Positions 49,049 to 58,808 are shown, numbered from the stretch's first letter. The stretch: 64,000 nucleotides of DNA from Bacillota bacterium (GCA_023414355.1 JAEZOB010000053.1:62001-126000); one strand, 5' to 3'. Program-made: numbers and translations. The notes: generated by a model from the letters alone, not told the origin.

Positions 49049-51508
49049 TTATTTTACTGTTCCCTTAATGCGTATCTCTCCACCTTTTTTTAAAATTCCG
49101 AAACAATTATATGCCCATTTACCCTTTTTTAATTTGATCTCCTTGATCATATCAAAATCCTTTATTACAATTCTCTGCTCTTTTCCATCGGGATCAAACA
49201 AGAACAGATCAACTGCTCCTTCCTTAATGTCAGATTTTATATCCAGGATCAAAGTCTGCCCATCCTCAGCATCAAAAGAGCCGGAATCTGATATCATATT
49301 GGTATCTGTATTAGCTATATCAATCATGCTGTTTTGTTTCGTTTCCACCGATGCAGTATCCTCTGATGCAGTATCCTCAGAAGAAGTATCCGCCGATGCA
49401 GTATCCTCTGTAATGGTATCAACACTGAAAGATCCACTGACCTTCTCTGCATGTATAATCATATCAATCTTACCCTTGGGTAATTGTTTCAATGTTATCT
49501 CTTTACTTTGTGTAAATGCCGGAACGGTTTTCAGAATGGTTCTGTCGCTTGTAATAAATACTATCTCGAAATCACCTTTCAGGGTGGACTTAAGCTCTAA
49601 TGTCACCTTTCTGTCCCTATTAGAAGGAAAGGAATAAACAATCTTATCGCCGGAATATTCCTTTGCATGAAATATTATCCCTGTCTCAGTAGCTTCCTCG
49701 GATGCTGTTCCACTCCATTCCTTCATGTGACCCAGTTTGTTCTCATCCTTATTTCCGTCCTTACTCCCTTCTTTATTCCCTTCCTTGTTATCTTCCTTGT
49801 TTTCTTCCTTGTTTTCTACTTTATCTGCTTTTTTTTCTACTTTTTTATCTTCCTTTTTATCATCACTGAAAGAAATATTACCCTGAATATCCTTTATTCC
49901 AGTATTACCTTCTGCAATGATGTAAAAATAATAACTGCCGGTTTGCGGCACCTCATTTTCCCAATAGATCGGTTGATTTGGTGAAGTTATAAAATTAAGG
50001 TTGATCTTTTTATTGTTTTTCGAATATGCATAATTAGCTGATAGGCTCGGTCGATTATCTTCTCCATTACTGACGCTTCTACTGATTGCATAAAGTGGTA
50101 AATGACCTTCTTCCACCAATTCTACTATGTCCTCTTCACTGTAACTCTCCTTCGTATATAAGAACATGAGGGCTCCTTCTCCTTTCCAGTTTAGATCGGT
50201 CAGGATTTTATCATCTTTCGCTAAAGAGTACTTACCATAGGTTTCAACGTATATCTTGCCCTTTGTCGTAGGTATATTGATAGAAACTTCTGATAAATCA
50301 TTTGAAGCATTATCCGTCTTAGGACTTTGATTATTCCCCATGGAATATAACTGTTTCATATCCACCTGATCAATGGAATTCTCTACGACACTGTAATTTT
50401 GATCGATAGTTTTGGGTTCTGATTTATTAACGCCAGTGTCGGCATATGCGACATGAAACGTTGCACCGGTACAGATCAAAATCGTTAAAAATGCAGCCAA
50501 ACAAGTCGTAATTTTTGACTTCCTCTGATATTTCATAATAGCACCTAATCTTTCTTTCATATGCTTTACATTTTCCACCATCGTAATGGAAACCGAAATC
50601 GAAGGATTAAGGCTTGCTAATTCCATCGATTGAATCAAGGTTTCACCATAAGCTCTCTGCTCCGCGTATGACATCTTTTCTATAACCGCTTCATCACAGG
50701 ACATCTCACAAGCCTTGTTGATTTCTCTGCTAATCATGTGTACGATGGGATTGAACCAATGAATACACCGTACAATTTGCATCAGCCATTTATAATAAAT
50801 ATCTAACCTCTTATAATGGATTAATTCATGCATAAAAATATATTTCAAATGCATGGTATCTTCCAGCAGTTTTTCCGGTAATATTATTCTTGGTCTCACG
50901 ATGCCGATTAATAATGGCGATCCGATATACGTATTACGCAACAAAGGCATCTTCTTCTTGATTCCCAATGTTTCGCAGGTTTCTGCATAAATTTTAAGGA
51001 CATCCTCGTCAAAAATCTCTTTAGAGTTATGCTTTACCCAACTCGAATATCGAATATAGCATAGGAAACCTTTCCCTAAGAAGAACAAACAAATAGCAAA
51101 CCATAGTAACCCGATCGTAGAACCTGCCAGTTTCGTATACTCCTGAACAATTCCGCCTGTAGTCGAAGTTTTTAGTTCAGGAGCTCCAGTTTCTGTATCC
51201 TCAGCTGCAATACTCTGATGCAGCGAAGACGCATCTTCATTCTTCGAAATCTCCTCTGATAAGGTTATCTTCGAAGACGGATGATCGGATGCGATATCAT
51301 TCGATTTCTGAAACATCATATTGTTTTTTATTTGAATCGGCAGGCCAAAGGGAAGGATCAGCCTAGCCGCAAAAATGATCCATATATAGTAAAACCACTT
51401 CTTACTAAGTTTATGATAGAACACTGCCTTAATTAATAAGATAGCAAGCGCCATGAAAGATCCTGACAGCGATAAGAATAAAATCGATTTAGCAAGATTA
51501 TTGAACAT
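49049..51508 (-). CDS. M56-family (BlaR1/MecR1-type) sensor protease with non-PBP extracellular region
   Basis: About 819 residues. Four N-terminal helices form the BlaR1-like membrane protease; the zinc motif is MHELIHYKR (HELIH at 227-231), with ACEMSCDEAV downstream near 266-275, and a last helix near 345-365. The remaining 450 residues are outside the cell and do not show the SxxK/SxN/KTG penicillin-sensor motifs of BlaR1. Instead there is a lysine/glutamate/asparagine-rich linker (about 560-600) and a Ser-Glu-Asp-Thr-Ala repeat (about 690-710), each leading into beta-rich segments. ATG at 51508 overlaps the BlaI stop by 11 bases. It should cleave BlaI on an unknown signal. Confidence 0.85.
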   Translation of the reverse strand: MFNNLAKSILFLSLSGSFMALAILLIKAVFYHKLSKKWFYYIWIIFAARLILPFGLPIQIKNNMMFQKSNDIASDHPSSKITLSEEISKNEDASSLHQSIAAEDTETGAPELKTSTTGGIVQEYTKLAGSTIGLLWFAICLFFLGKGFLCYIRYSSWVKHNSKEIFDEDVLKIYAETCETLGIKKKMPLLRNTYIGSPLLIGIVRPRIILPEKLLEDTMHLKYIFMHELIHYKRLDIYYKWLMQIVRCIHWFNPIVHMISREINKACEMSCDEAVIEKMSYAEQRAYGETLIQSMELASLNPSISVSITMVENVKHMKERLGAIMKYQRKSKITTCLAAFLTILICTGATFHVAYADTGVNKSEPKTIDQNYSVVENSIDQVDMKQLYSMGNNQSPKTDNASNDLSEVSINIPTTKGKIYVETYGKYSLAKDDKILTDLNWKGEGALMFLYTKESYSEEDIVELVEEGHLPLYAISRSVSNGEDNRPSLSANYAYSKNNKKINLNFITSPNQPIYWENEVPQTGSYYFYIIAEGNTGIKDIQGNISFSDDKKEDKKVEKKADKVENKEENKEDNKEGNKEGSKDGNKDENKLGHMKEWSGTASEEATETGIIFHAKEYSGDKIVYSFPSNRDRKVTLELKSTLKGDFEIVFITSDRTILKTVPAFTQSKEITLKQLPKGKIDMIIHAEKVSGSFSVDTITEDTASADTSSEDTASEDTASVETKQNSMIDIANTDTNMISDSGSFDAEDGQTLILDIKSDIKEGAVDLFLFDPDGKEQRIVIKDFDMIKEIKLKKGKWAYNCFGILKKGGEIRIKGTVK

Positions 51509-51878
51509 CCCCCTTATCACCCTCCTTCCAAAATTGCTTAAGCTGCTCGATATCTTCAGGCCGAATAATATCCTGTTCGAATAACGAAGCCACAAGTTTA
51601 CCTGCATTTCCCTTATACATCTTTATACAAAAAATTCTTGTCTGTTCATCAGAATACTCTTTCTCCGCAATTTTAGGAAAATAATAGTATACTTCTCTTT
51701 TTTCCTGAATGAGTGCTCCCTTTTCTGCTAATCTATGAATCAGAGTGCGAATCGTAGATTTTTCCCAGCCCATATGTTTCCTTAAGATATCAATGATTTC
51801 AACAGATGACATTTCTCTATTCTCATTCCAGAGTACCTTCAATACCTCCAATTCAGCCTCAGAAATCTTCTCGATCAT
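51498..51878 (-). CDS. BlaI/MecI/CopY-family repressor
   Basis: 126 residues. The winged helix-turn-helix covers 1-80 (ISEAELEVLKVLWNENREMS, WEKSTIRTLIHRLAEKGALI, REVYYYFP), followed by the dimerisation helices (YSDEQTRIFCIKMYKGNAGK, LVASLFEQDIIRPEDI). Its stop overlaps the M56 start, so the pair is translationally coupled. Two TACA-N2-TGTA operators lie in its promoter. It would repress its own operon until cut by the M56 protease. No beta-lactamase gene is adjacent. Confidence 0.93.
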   Translation of the reverse strand: MIEKISEAELEVLKVLWNENREMSSVEIIDILRKHMGWEKSTIRTLIHRLAEKGALIQEKREVYYYFPKIAEKEYSDEQTRIFCIKMYKGNAGKLVASLFEQDIIRPEDIEQLKQFWKEGDKGDVQ

Positions 51879-51905
51879 ACCTTATGTCTCCCTTCATAAA
51901 CGCGC

Positions 51906-51954
51906 TACAAGTGTAGTTTTTCATATGTTACACCTGTAGCGCGACAATGTCAAT
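51906..51954 (-). promoter_or_regulatory. BlaI-M56 promoter with two BlaI operators
   Basis: Minus strand -35 TTGACA (51949-51954), 18-base spacer, -10 TAACAT (51925-51930). BlaI-type operators TACACCTGTA (51929-51938) and TACAAGTGTA (51906-51915) lie over the -10/spacer and just past the start point, 23 bases apart. The two sites are arranged as an outer palindrome (CGCTACA...TGTAGCG). Confidence 0.85.
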
Positions 51955-52007
51955 AGTTTCAGATAAATATTTCCAATAATATTGCATGAGAAACCTCATA
52001 AACAAGG

Positions 52008-52054
52008 AAAGGGTATTTCAAAACCAACGAATAGTCAGTTTTGAAATACCCTTT
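52008..52054 (-). terminator. Terminator after the NUDIX gene
   Basis: A perfect 17-base stem, AAAGGGTATTTCAAAAC and GTTTTGAAATACCCTTT, with a 13-base loop, 12 bases after the NUDIX stop. A short CCTTTCCTTG tail follows. Confidence 0.75.
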
Positions 52055-52066
52055 CAATAAGTCTTG

Positions 52067-52519
52067 TTAGAAATATTTTTTATTACCCCATAGGTTACTT
52101 TTTTTTAAATCCATGTATTCATTATAAGCTCGCTCTAAAATCTGCTTTTCGTTTGCGAACTTCAGCATATGATATGCTTCATGGAACTTATAGTAGCCGG
52201 AGTCCATAAAAAACTCTTCTCTTTGTGGTTTGCTGTAATAACTATCAGACATCATTAAATACCAATGAACATCCTTTAATACTGTATTTTGTGGTGTGCT
52301 GAAAGAATATTGGCTTTTCCCGATGTACTTAATGATAGAAGCATTCGTTCCGGCTTCCTCCATAACCTCGCGGATTGCAGTTTCCTTGTATTCTTCCCCT
52401 TCTTCAACGGTTCCTTTCGGTAGCACCCACCCTTCATATTTGTTCTTATAATTTTTATACAGTAATAAAATCTTTCCTCTGAATATAACTACACCACCAC
52501 AGCTCGTTGCTTCTACCAT
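52067..52519 (-). CDS. NUDIX hydrolase
   Basis: About 150 residues. The NUDIX box is complete: GTVEEGEEYKETAIREV and MEEAGT fit G-x5-E-x7-REUxEExGU. The first strand CGGVVIFRGKILLLYKN and the WVLPKG before the box are typical of Ap4A or nucleotide-sugar hydrolases. ATG at 52519 follows GGAGG; the upstream extension is rejected. The substrate is unknown. It ends the PBP-side neighbourhood and is followed by a terminator, then the BlaI promoter. Confidence 0.9.
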   Translation of the reverse strand: MVEATSCGGVVIFRGKILLLYKNYKNKYEGWVLPKGTVEEGEEYKETAIREVMEEAGTNASIIKYIGKSQYSFSTPQNTVLKDVHWYLMMSDSYYSKPQREEFFMDSGYYKFHEAYHMLKFANEKQILERAYNEYMDLKKSNLWGNKKYF

Positions 52520-52661
52520 CGCAATGCCTCCTGCTTTTTGGTGTACCATCTTATCTAGATAGAAGTATACATCAAAGTGCACAATTTTTCAACCCATTAT
52601 TATTGAAAAATAACAATAAGAGCGATGCATTGTAGCAAATATTTAGGAAAAATGAATTATT

Positions 52662-54083
52662 TTACTCTTTAAAATACTCCTGAAATATCTTTTTTGCAAT
52701 CGGAACTGCATATTCACTGCCCGTACCGACATTCTCTACTATGACACTGACCACGATCTCCGGTTTTTCATAGGGTGCAAAACCGATAAACCAGGAATGT
52801 GCTTTTCCCCCTGCATTATCTGCTGAACCGGTCTTACCCGCTGCATTCTGTTTCAGATCCTCGAGCTTTGTGGCAGTTCCGTCAGTTACTACCTGTCTCA
52901 TCATCTTTTTCAAATCCTTTGACTCCTCAGAAGACATCAGTCTTCCAAGCTTCTGCGCAGAATACTGCTTCACCTTCCCACCCTGAGCATTTTCTATTCG
53001 GTCAACCACATATGGTTTCATCATGATTCCTTCGTTAGCCACAGTAGCGGTTATCATAGCATTGTGCAGTGGTGAGATTAGCGTATTTCCTTGTCCGATG
53101 GCAGTCTGCATCTCTTCCCTGACACCTGATTTACCCTTCTCCAGAGTAAAGCTGCTGACGCTGCTGACCATATTTACAGGAAGATTACGATTAAACAGAA
53201 AATCTTCACACAAGGTACGGAAGGCAGTCATATCGAGATCTTTTCCTATGTTGGCAAAGGAAGTATTACAGGACTTGGCAAAGGATTTTGTTAAATCCAC
53301 TTCTCCATGCCGTTTATTATTATGGCAATGTATCGTCATATCATCAAACTCCATACTACCGGTGCATTGATAGTCGTACTGCTTGAAGGAAGGGTTTTCC
53401 CTCATATATTCCAAGGCCGTCAGTACCTTAAAGGTAGAACCCGGAGGATAAAGTCCCTGCGTCGCTCTATTAAGAAGCGGGGCCTTTAAATCCTCATCTG
53501 CGATCAACTGCTCCCAATCCTGATGCACCTTATTTGGATCATAGGAAGGTTTTGATACCATCGCCAGAATCTTGCCGGTCGCAGCCTCCACTACCACAGC
53601 GGCACCGCGGTTATTTCCCAGTGCATCATAAGCAACCTGCTGAAGATCAGCGTCCAGTGTCGAAACCACATTATCACCCGGACTCTTCTCACCGATCAAA
53701 TCAGAATACATCACCTCCAAGGAGTTGATGTTGGTAGTCAGCAGCCGGATATTCTCTGCTTCTTCAATTCCTGTCTTTCCATTATCAAATCGACCGACGA
53801 CAGGGGCAAAAACCTTTCCGTAGGGATAATTCCTTATCTCATTTCCCTTCTGATCCACAAGAGTAGTAGCCAGAATATCTCCCTCTGAGGATAGGATATT
53901 ACCTCTCACGATACGCTGTGCCAATACCTCCTGTCGCTTATTATAACCGTTATTAATGATCTCATCACTCTGAAACAGAATATAGTAAGTATAATAACCG
54001 GTCATCAAAACAAATAAGCCAAGGAAAATATATATGATCTGAAATATCGTCTTTCTAAAATTTCCCGAACCGTTCTGATTCAT
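52662..54083 (-). CDS. Class B penicillin-binding protein (transpeptidase)
   Basis: 473 residues. One transmembrane helix (13-35: IFQIIYIFLGLFVLMTGYYTYY), a short pedestal (RQEVLAQRIVRGNILSSEG), and a transpeptidase domain with SxxK = STFK in YPPGSTFKVLTALEY, SxN = SCNTSF, and KTGSADNAGG. The size and arrangement resemble the PbpA/PBP2-like partners of SEDS proteins. The start overlaps the end of the SEDS gene (ATGA), so they are coupled. It cross-links peptidoglycan outside the membrane. GGAGGG precedes the ATG. Confidence 0.92.
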   Translation of the reverse strand: MNQNGSGNFRKTIFQIIYIFLGLFVLMTGYYTYYILFQSDEIINNGYNKRQEVLAQRIVRGNILSSEGDILATTLVDQKGNEIRNYPYGKVFAPVVGRFDNGKTGIEEAENIRLLTTNINSLEVMYSDLIGEKSPGDNVVSTLDADLQQVAYDALGNNRGAAVVVEAATGKILAMVSKPSYDPNKVHQDWEQLIADEDLKAPLLNRATQGLYPPGSTFKVLTALEYMRENPSFKQYDYQCTGSMEFDDMTIHCHNNKRHGEVDLTKSFAKSCNTSFANIGKDLDMTAFRTLCEDFLFNRNLPVNMVSSVSSFTLEKGKSGVREEMQTAIGQGNTLISPLHNAMITATVANEGIMMKPYVVDRIENAQGGKVKQYSAQKLGRLMSSEESKDLKKMMRQVVTDGTATKLEDLKQNAAGKTGSADNAGGKAHSWFIGFAPYEKPEIVVSVIVENVGTGSEYAVPIAKKIFQEYFKE

Positions 54084-55474
54084 TCTTTGCCCTCCGAATT
54101 CTGTCCGGACTCCTGCTGTCCCGGTCCCGCCCCCGCTGCATTGAATTCTGTTGCAGCAGCAGTCTTGATATCTCTCGGCTTATTCTTTCCGGCTAGATAA
54201 ACCCCCTGTAGAATCATGAACATAATCACGACAGATAGTGCTGAACTACCGCCCCTACTAACCAAAGGAAGCGTCACACCGGTAGAAGGAATGAATTTGA
54301 TCACACCACCGATAGACAGGAATACTTGAAAACCAAACATAACCGCAAAACCAATGGGCAGTAATCGAAGAAAGATATCCTCCTGCTCCAGTGCAATATT
54401 GAAGAACATGATAAAGCAGCTGATAAAAATTAAGATGATACAGATCGCAAACAATCCTCCCAGCTCCTCCGAGATGGCAGAAAAGATAAAATCACTGTCC
54501 ACAACCGGAATATCTGTAGGCAATCCACGGTTCAAACCCATTCCAAACCATCCACCAGTACCGATGGCAAATAAGGACTGGGTGATCTGATACCCTTCCC
54601 GGTCGATATAGGCAAACGGATTCTTCCAGGCAAGCACCCTGACCTGAACATGATTGAATAAGCGGTATGCCACTACTGCCGCCAGACTTCCGCCAAGCAG
54701 CCCCGATAATAAGTAAAGCGGTCTGGCTGTTGCTGCATACAGCATAAAGATATAAGTAATAAAAAAGAGCAAGGCTCCACCCAGATCTCTCTGAAGTACA
54801 AGAATAATTACCGTAATGCCAGCCATAGATGTAATCAGGCATACCCGGCGAAAGCTCGTACCTTCTCTAAGAAGGGAAGCAATGCCGAATACGAACAGAA
54901 GCTTTACGAATTCCGAAGGCTGTATCGTAATTCCGGCAATATTTAACCAATTGGTAGCCCCGTTGCTGGTAATTCCTATCACCTGTACGATCAGCAGCAT
55001 AACGATACCGGCTCCGGCATAAATCCAACCGTAACGCTTCATAGCTTCCCAGCTTTGAATAATGTATGGTACCACTAGGCAAAGCAGGAAGGAACCGGCA
55101 TAGATAACAGCCTGTCTGATCGCTTTATCATAGGATAGTCGAACCTGTATTATAAACCCGATGACCAGTAACATCTGCATATTCAGCAATAATGGTTTCG
55201 ACAGCTTTGGATAAATATACTGATACAGTGCTAACACAAGAATAAGCAGAGCCAACTCACCCAGATACAGATAGATCAGCTTAGGCTCAGGTCTCTGAAA
55301 AAACAATGAGAAAAAACCAAAGAAATGCATCAGGAACAGTAATGCTGTAAGTACAGCATAGGTTCTTCCCTGTTGCTTCTTGATCTTCAGCCGAAATACG
55401 TGAAAGCTGTAATAAGTATATACCCCGATTAAAAGAAGCATCATGTATTTTATTAACTCAACGATTAGATTCAA
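54080..55474 (-). CDS. SEDS glycosyltransferase, FtsW/RodA/SpoVE family
   Basis: 464 residues with about ten membrane helices. Conserved parts are LNIAGITIQPSEFVKLLFVFG, VLQRDLGGALLFFITYIFML (catalytic-site Asp), WFGMGLNRGLPTDIPVVDSDFIFSAISEELG (shown by parts), and the final FIPSTGVTLPLVSRGGSS. It polymerises lipid II and is paired with the class B PBP directly downstream. Division (FtsW), elongation (RodA) and spore (SpoVE) roles cannot be told apart here. The start is TTG at 55474 with GGGGAGG nine bases upstream. A C-terminal Ala/Gly/Gln-rich tail follows the last helix. Confidence 0.92.
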   Translation of the reverse strand: MNLIVELIKYMMLLLIGVYTYYSFHVFRLKIKKQQGRTYAVLTALLFLMHFFGFFSLFFQRPEPKLIYLYLGELALLILVLALYQYIYPKLSKPLLLNMQMLLVIGFIIQVRLSYDKAIRQAVIYAGSFLLCLVVPYIIQSWEAMKRYGWIYAGAGIVMLLIVQVIGITSNGATNWLNIAGITIQPSEFVKLLFVFGIASLLREGTSFRRVCLITSMAGITVIILVLQRDLGGALLFFITYIFMLYAATARPLYLLSGLLGGSLAAVVAYRLFNHVQVRVLAWKNPFAYIDREGYQITQSLFAIGTGGWFGMGLNRGLPTDIPVVDSDFIFSAISEELGGLFAICIILIFISCFIMFFNIALEQEDIFLRLLPIGFAVMFGFQVFLSIGGVIKFIPSTGVTLPLVSRGGSSALSVVIMFMILQGVYLAGKNKPRDIKTAAATEFNAAGAGPGQQESGQNSEGKE

Positions 55475-55560
55475 TGAGTCACCTCCCCTATTATAACTTG
55501 ATCAATTCCCGGAAGAACATCCCCTTCTTCCATCTTCCGGACCGGTTTCTACATTACAAT

Positions 55561-58173
55561 TCACTCTATGCCTCGCTTAAAATGCCCGGTCGTATAGTCC
55601 GTTAGTTCAACTGAAGTCTTTCTTCCGTGGCAGAATACCTCGATAAAGGCAGGTAAAATCTTCTGTATCTCTTCCTTGTCTTCCCTGGTAAAATCTAGCC
55701 GCAGGCCTTTCGGATTAAGCCTTCTGATATCATCTGCCTGTTTTAGCAGCGATAAAGGCTGACTGTTATAAATAATGTTATAGCATCCCCTGCAATTAGC
55801 CTGCACATAAAAGCTTTTACCCATGCGATCAATTAGCCTACCGTAATTACCCTGTCTACAGCTTCGACAGCCTTTCGTACTTTCAAAAAGACACTGTGCC
55901 GAAATCATCACCGGCTGATAGCCATATACAATCAGGTCACTATCCTCAATCCCGAGGGACCGAAGCTCCTGATAATTCAATTCCACCGGTGCGGTATAAT
56001 CAGTGATTCCCAACTCCTGGTACAGGCTTTTCGCTTCCTTGTTATAGGTATACACATTATAATTAAGAATGAGTTTTTTCTGTCTATCCTCTATTCCTAA
56101 CGAACCAACCAAAGCAATTTCTTCAAGGTTCTTCAGTATAAATCCGGTAATCAACGGAACTTTAACCAGTTCTCTTAATTCTCTATTCAGCTCTTCATAG
56201 CTACTAGAGCGGCAAATCTGGGGAAGGCTGATGTAAAATTCTTTTCGCTTCTCGTCTGCCTTACGCGCCATCTCCCTGAGCTCTTCAGAAGTAAACCTGT
56301 CATACTCTGCATAAACAGAAGTAATCTCGGTATAAAGCAAGGCTTCTTCGAATTGCTCCGTAGTCTGAACCGTAATCCTAAGACTTGGATGCTCAGAAAA
56401 TTCTTTTGTTTCCGCCTGTGATACTGCTTTCTTTTGTTCTATTACTTCCTTTTGCGCTAATGCTTCCTCTTGCGCTAATGTTTCCTTTTGTTCTATTGCT
56501 TCCTCTTGTTCTTCTCCTGCCTTGTGATCATTTTCTTCTGATCGTTCTCGCTTTTCTTCAGTATATACAGCTGCTTTCCTGACGTAACTTTGTAATACCA
56601 TCTGCTTTAAACCTTCGAGAGCTTCTCTTCGGATTTCATTCAGCCAGGCTACAGGAACAAAGACATTTTCATCCGTTTCTAATGTTAGACGATCAAAATA
56701 GTATAATGTATCCCCGGTCTTTTCAATTGGTGCTAACAGTTTTTCCTTCGTCATCGGTTGCTTCTGTGCCGCTTGAACCTTCTCCTGCTGTGACGTATAG
56801 GAAAATTCCTGTAAGCTCACGGTAAGGGTAAGTGGTTCATCAATTTTAGCATACAGGATTCCGTTTATACCAAGCTTTGCATCCTTGGACAGATAATCCG
56901 CTTCCAGTTGCTCCAGCAGTCGGGTGTTCTTTGTCCTGAATACTGCATTGCCAATTCGAATATTCTCCGGTTTATTCTCATTACCCGCTTCCCGTTTTTC
57001 TCTTCGATCCTCCTGCCGCCTACCGACATAGGTAGTTAGTGTCTCCCCTGCGACATGATTATCCTTCACTGTGAACTCATACCCATCTTCCTCGCGATAT
57101 CTGATTTCAAGAATATCCTGGGCATGAAGTTCCTCCTTTAGAGCAATAGTCACTTCACCACCACGTATTGCCGTTACCTCACCGACTAATACCCCACTGT
57201 GATTCGGCCTGTATAAGGACATCATGCTTTTTCCGTGATAGGTCTTACCATATCCCTCTGAGAAACCGCCGCGATTATATACATCCTGAAGCTTCTGTAT
57301 ATCCTTACGGCAGGCCTCTGTTCTAAGATAATCAGCATAATATTCTTTTCCATGTTCCAGATAAAGATCCGTGTATTTTCTGTATAACGAGGCTACTGCT
57401 GCCGCATATTCCGGTCTCTTCATCCTGCCTTCAATCTTAAAGGAATCAATCCCCGCTTCAATCAGCTCCGGGATCAATGCAATCGTATTGATATCCTTGG
57501 GACTGAGAAGATATTTTTCCTGTGGAGCAGATATCCTTTCCTTGCCCGAGAAGAGTTGATACGGCATACGACAGGGCTGTGCACATCTTCCCCGATTGCC
57601 GCTTCTTCCTCCAATCATACTGCTCATCAGACATTGTCCCGAATAGCAATAGCATAATGCTCCATGAACAAAGGTTTCTATCTCAAGCGTAGTATTATCA
57701 CGAATTGTCTTAATCTCCTTCAGGCTCAGCTCTCTGGAGGTCACCAGACGAGTCACACCATATTCTTTTAGCAGGTTAGCTCCCTGCGCCATCGTTAGGG
57801 TCATCTGCGTACTGGCATGGATCGGAAGCTCAGGAAAATTTCTGTGAATAAAATGCAGAACGCCCATATCCTGTACGATCACCGCATCCAAGCCTCTTTC
57901 ATAGAACTTCTCCAGGAAAGTAAACAGCTGTGAGTTCAGCTCCTTCTCCTTAAGTAATGTATTTACGGTTAGATAAAGCTTCTTATCTCTGACATGTGCC
58001 TCCTCGATTGCCTGAATTAACAGCTCCTCTGTGGGATTGTCGGCATATGCTCTTGCACCGAAGCTGCTGCCACCGATATAAACTGCGTCACAGCCTGCAT
58101 TCATGGCAGCTCTCATACCATCATAGGAGCCGGCCGGAGCCAATATTTCTATTCTTCTCTCCATCTGTATCAC
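55561..58173 (-). CDS. Large U32-family protein (RlhA-like, DUF3656 type)
   Basis: 870 residues. The N-terminal U32 barrel begins RIEILAPAGSYDGMRAAMNA; the signature ETFVHGALCYCYSGQCLMSS and GRCAQPCRMPY are present. A middle DUF3656-like domain and a second C-terminal U32-type repeat follow (CLFESTKGCRSCRQGNYG, ANCRGCYNII cysteines). This two-part form matches E. coli RlhA (ho5C2501 of 23S rRNA). About residues 540-600 hold an acidic QKE/EQKE/AQEEALAQKE low-complexity insert not expected in the family. GTG at 58173 follows GGGAGG; an ATG three codons on has no site. It may be an rRNA hydroxylase using prephenate, by homology only. Confidence 0.85.
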   Translation of the reverse strand: MIQMERRIEILAPAGSYDGMRAAMNAGCDAVYIGGSSFGARAYADNPTEELLIQAIEEAHVRDKKLYLTVNTLLKEKELNSQLFTFLEKFYERGLDAVIVQDMGVLHFIHRNFPELPIHASTQMTLTMAQGANLLKEYGVTRLVTSRELSLKEIKTIRDNTTLEIETFVHGALCYCYSGQCLMSSMIGGRSGNRGRCAQPCRMPYQLFSGKERISAPQEKYLLSPKDINTIALIPELIEAGIDSFKIEGRMKRPEYAAAVASLYRKYTDLYLEHGKEYYADYLRTEACRKDIQKLQDVYNRGGFSEGYGKTYHGKSMMSLYRPNHSGVLVGEVTAIRGGEVTIALKEELHAQDILEIRYREEDGYEFTVKDNHVAGETLTTYVGRRQEDRREKREAGNENKPENIRIGNAVFRTKNTRLLEQLEADYLSKDAKLGINGILYAKIDEPLTLTVSLQEFSYTSQQEKVQAAQKQPMTKEKLLAPIEKTGDTLYYFDRLTLETDENVFVPVAWLNEIRREALEGLKQMVLQSYVRKAAVYTEEKRERSEENDHKAGEEQEEAIEQKETLAQEEALAQKEVIEQKKAVSQAETKEFSEHPSLRITVQTTEQFEEALLYTEITSVYAEYDRFTSEELREMARKADEKRKEFYISLPQICRSSSYEELNRELRELVKVPLITGFILKNLEEIALVGSLGIEDRQKKLILNYNVYTYNKEAKSLYQELGITDYTAPVELNYQELRSLGIEDSDLIVYGYQPVMISAQCLFESTKGCRSCRQGNYGRLIDRMGKSFYVQANCRGCYNIIYNSQPLSLLKQADDIRRLNPKGLRLDFTREDKEEIQKILPAFIEVFCHGRKTSVELTDYTTGHFKRGIE

Positions 58174-58314
58174 AATGCCGGAAACCTCCCGGCAATTACT
58201 CCTTTCAGTATATTATTAGTAAAGTTGTACAAAAAGCCTTTATTTATCAGCCTCTATGATATACGCCGGCAAATACTTAAAATTCAAGTGACATTGCCCC
58301 AGCATATTTAAAAG

Positions 58315-58380
58315 GGCTGTCCTATTCCTCCAAAGCGTTTCGGAATGATTTTCCGATCCGTTGTGGTGACCTAGACAGCC
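58315..58380 (-). terminator. Terminator-like long stem after zapA
   Basis: GGCTGTC (58315-58321) and GACAGCC (58374-58380) close an imperfect stem with TTTCGGA/TCCGAT inside. On the minus strand it ends in CTTTTAAAT. It lies 15 bases after the zapA stop. Confidence 0.5.
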
Positions 58381-58394
58381 TGATCTCTTCCATG

Positions 58395-58808
58395 TTATCT
58401 CTTTTTCTCGTTATCTGTAAGCTCTGTTTCCAAACGGACGATTTTTTTCTGGGCTTCATAAAGCTCTTTCTTCAATTCCTCTATTTCCTTTTGGGTTGCT
58501 TCCAGCTTAGTCTGGGTGGATATCACCTCATGCTTTAAGTCGAAAATCTCATTGCTCTTGGTTTCGTTCTCGGTTTCGAGTTCCTTAATTTTTAATTTTG
58601 TTTTATAATAGTCATCCGCAATATTGATCTGCATCAGGATATTCTTGAGATCGGAGTCAAGAAACTTGTAAGCATCCTTATTGCGGAATTCTGCATGCTT
58701 ACTATTGATATAAGAAGCGATTTTCTGCAGGTATTCTTCGCTTTCATATCCACTCAAGGTATATCGCTTATTATTGATAATAACCTCTATATCATGATAC
58801 TTATTCAT
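58395..58808 (-). CDS. zapA: Cell division protein ZapA
   Basis: About 137 residues. The N-terminal domain (IEVIINNKRYTLSGYESEEYLQKIASYINSKHAEF, recognised by its two halves) is characteristic, and a long coiled coil fills residues 65-135 (KLKIKELETENETKSNEI, KLEATQKEIEELKKELYEA). ZapA bundles FtsZ filaments at the division ring. ATG at 58808 follows GGGGAGG; a 12-codon extension upstream is rejected. It lies just downstream of ruvB and upstream of the U32 gene, the usual order in Clostridia. Confidence 0.9.
   Translation of the reverse strand: MNKYHDIEVIINNKRYTLSGYESEEYLQKIASYINSKHAEFRNKDAYKFLDSDLKNILMQINIADDYYKTKLKIKELETENETKSNEIFDLKHEVISTQTKLEATQKEIEELKKELYEAQKKIVRLETELTDNEKKR

Noticed and set aside
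49049..51508. Calling the M56 protein a beta-lactam sensor BlaR1
   Set aside because: The protease domain fits, but the C-terminal region lacks SxxK, SxN and KTG motifs.
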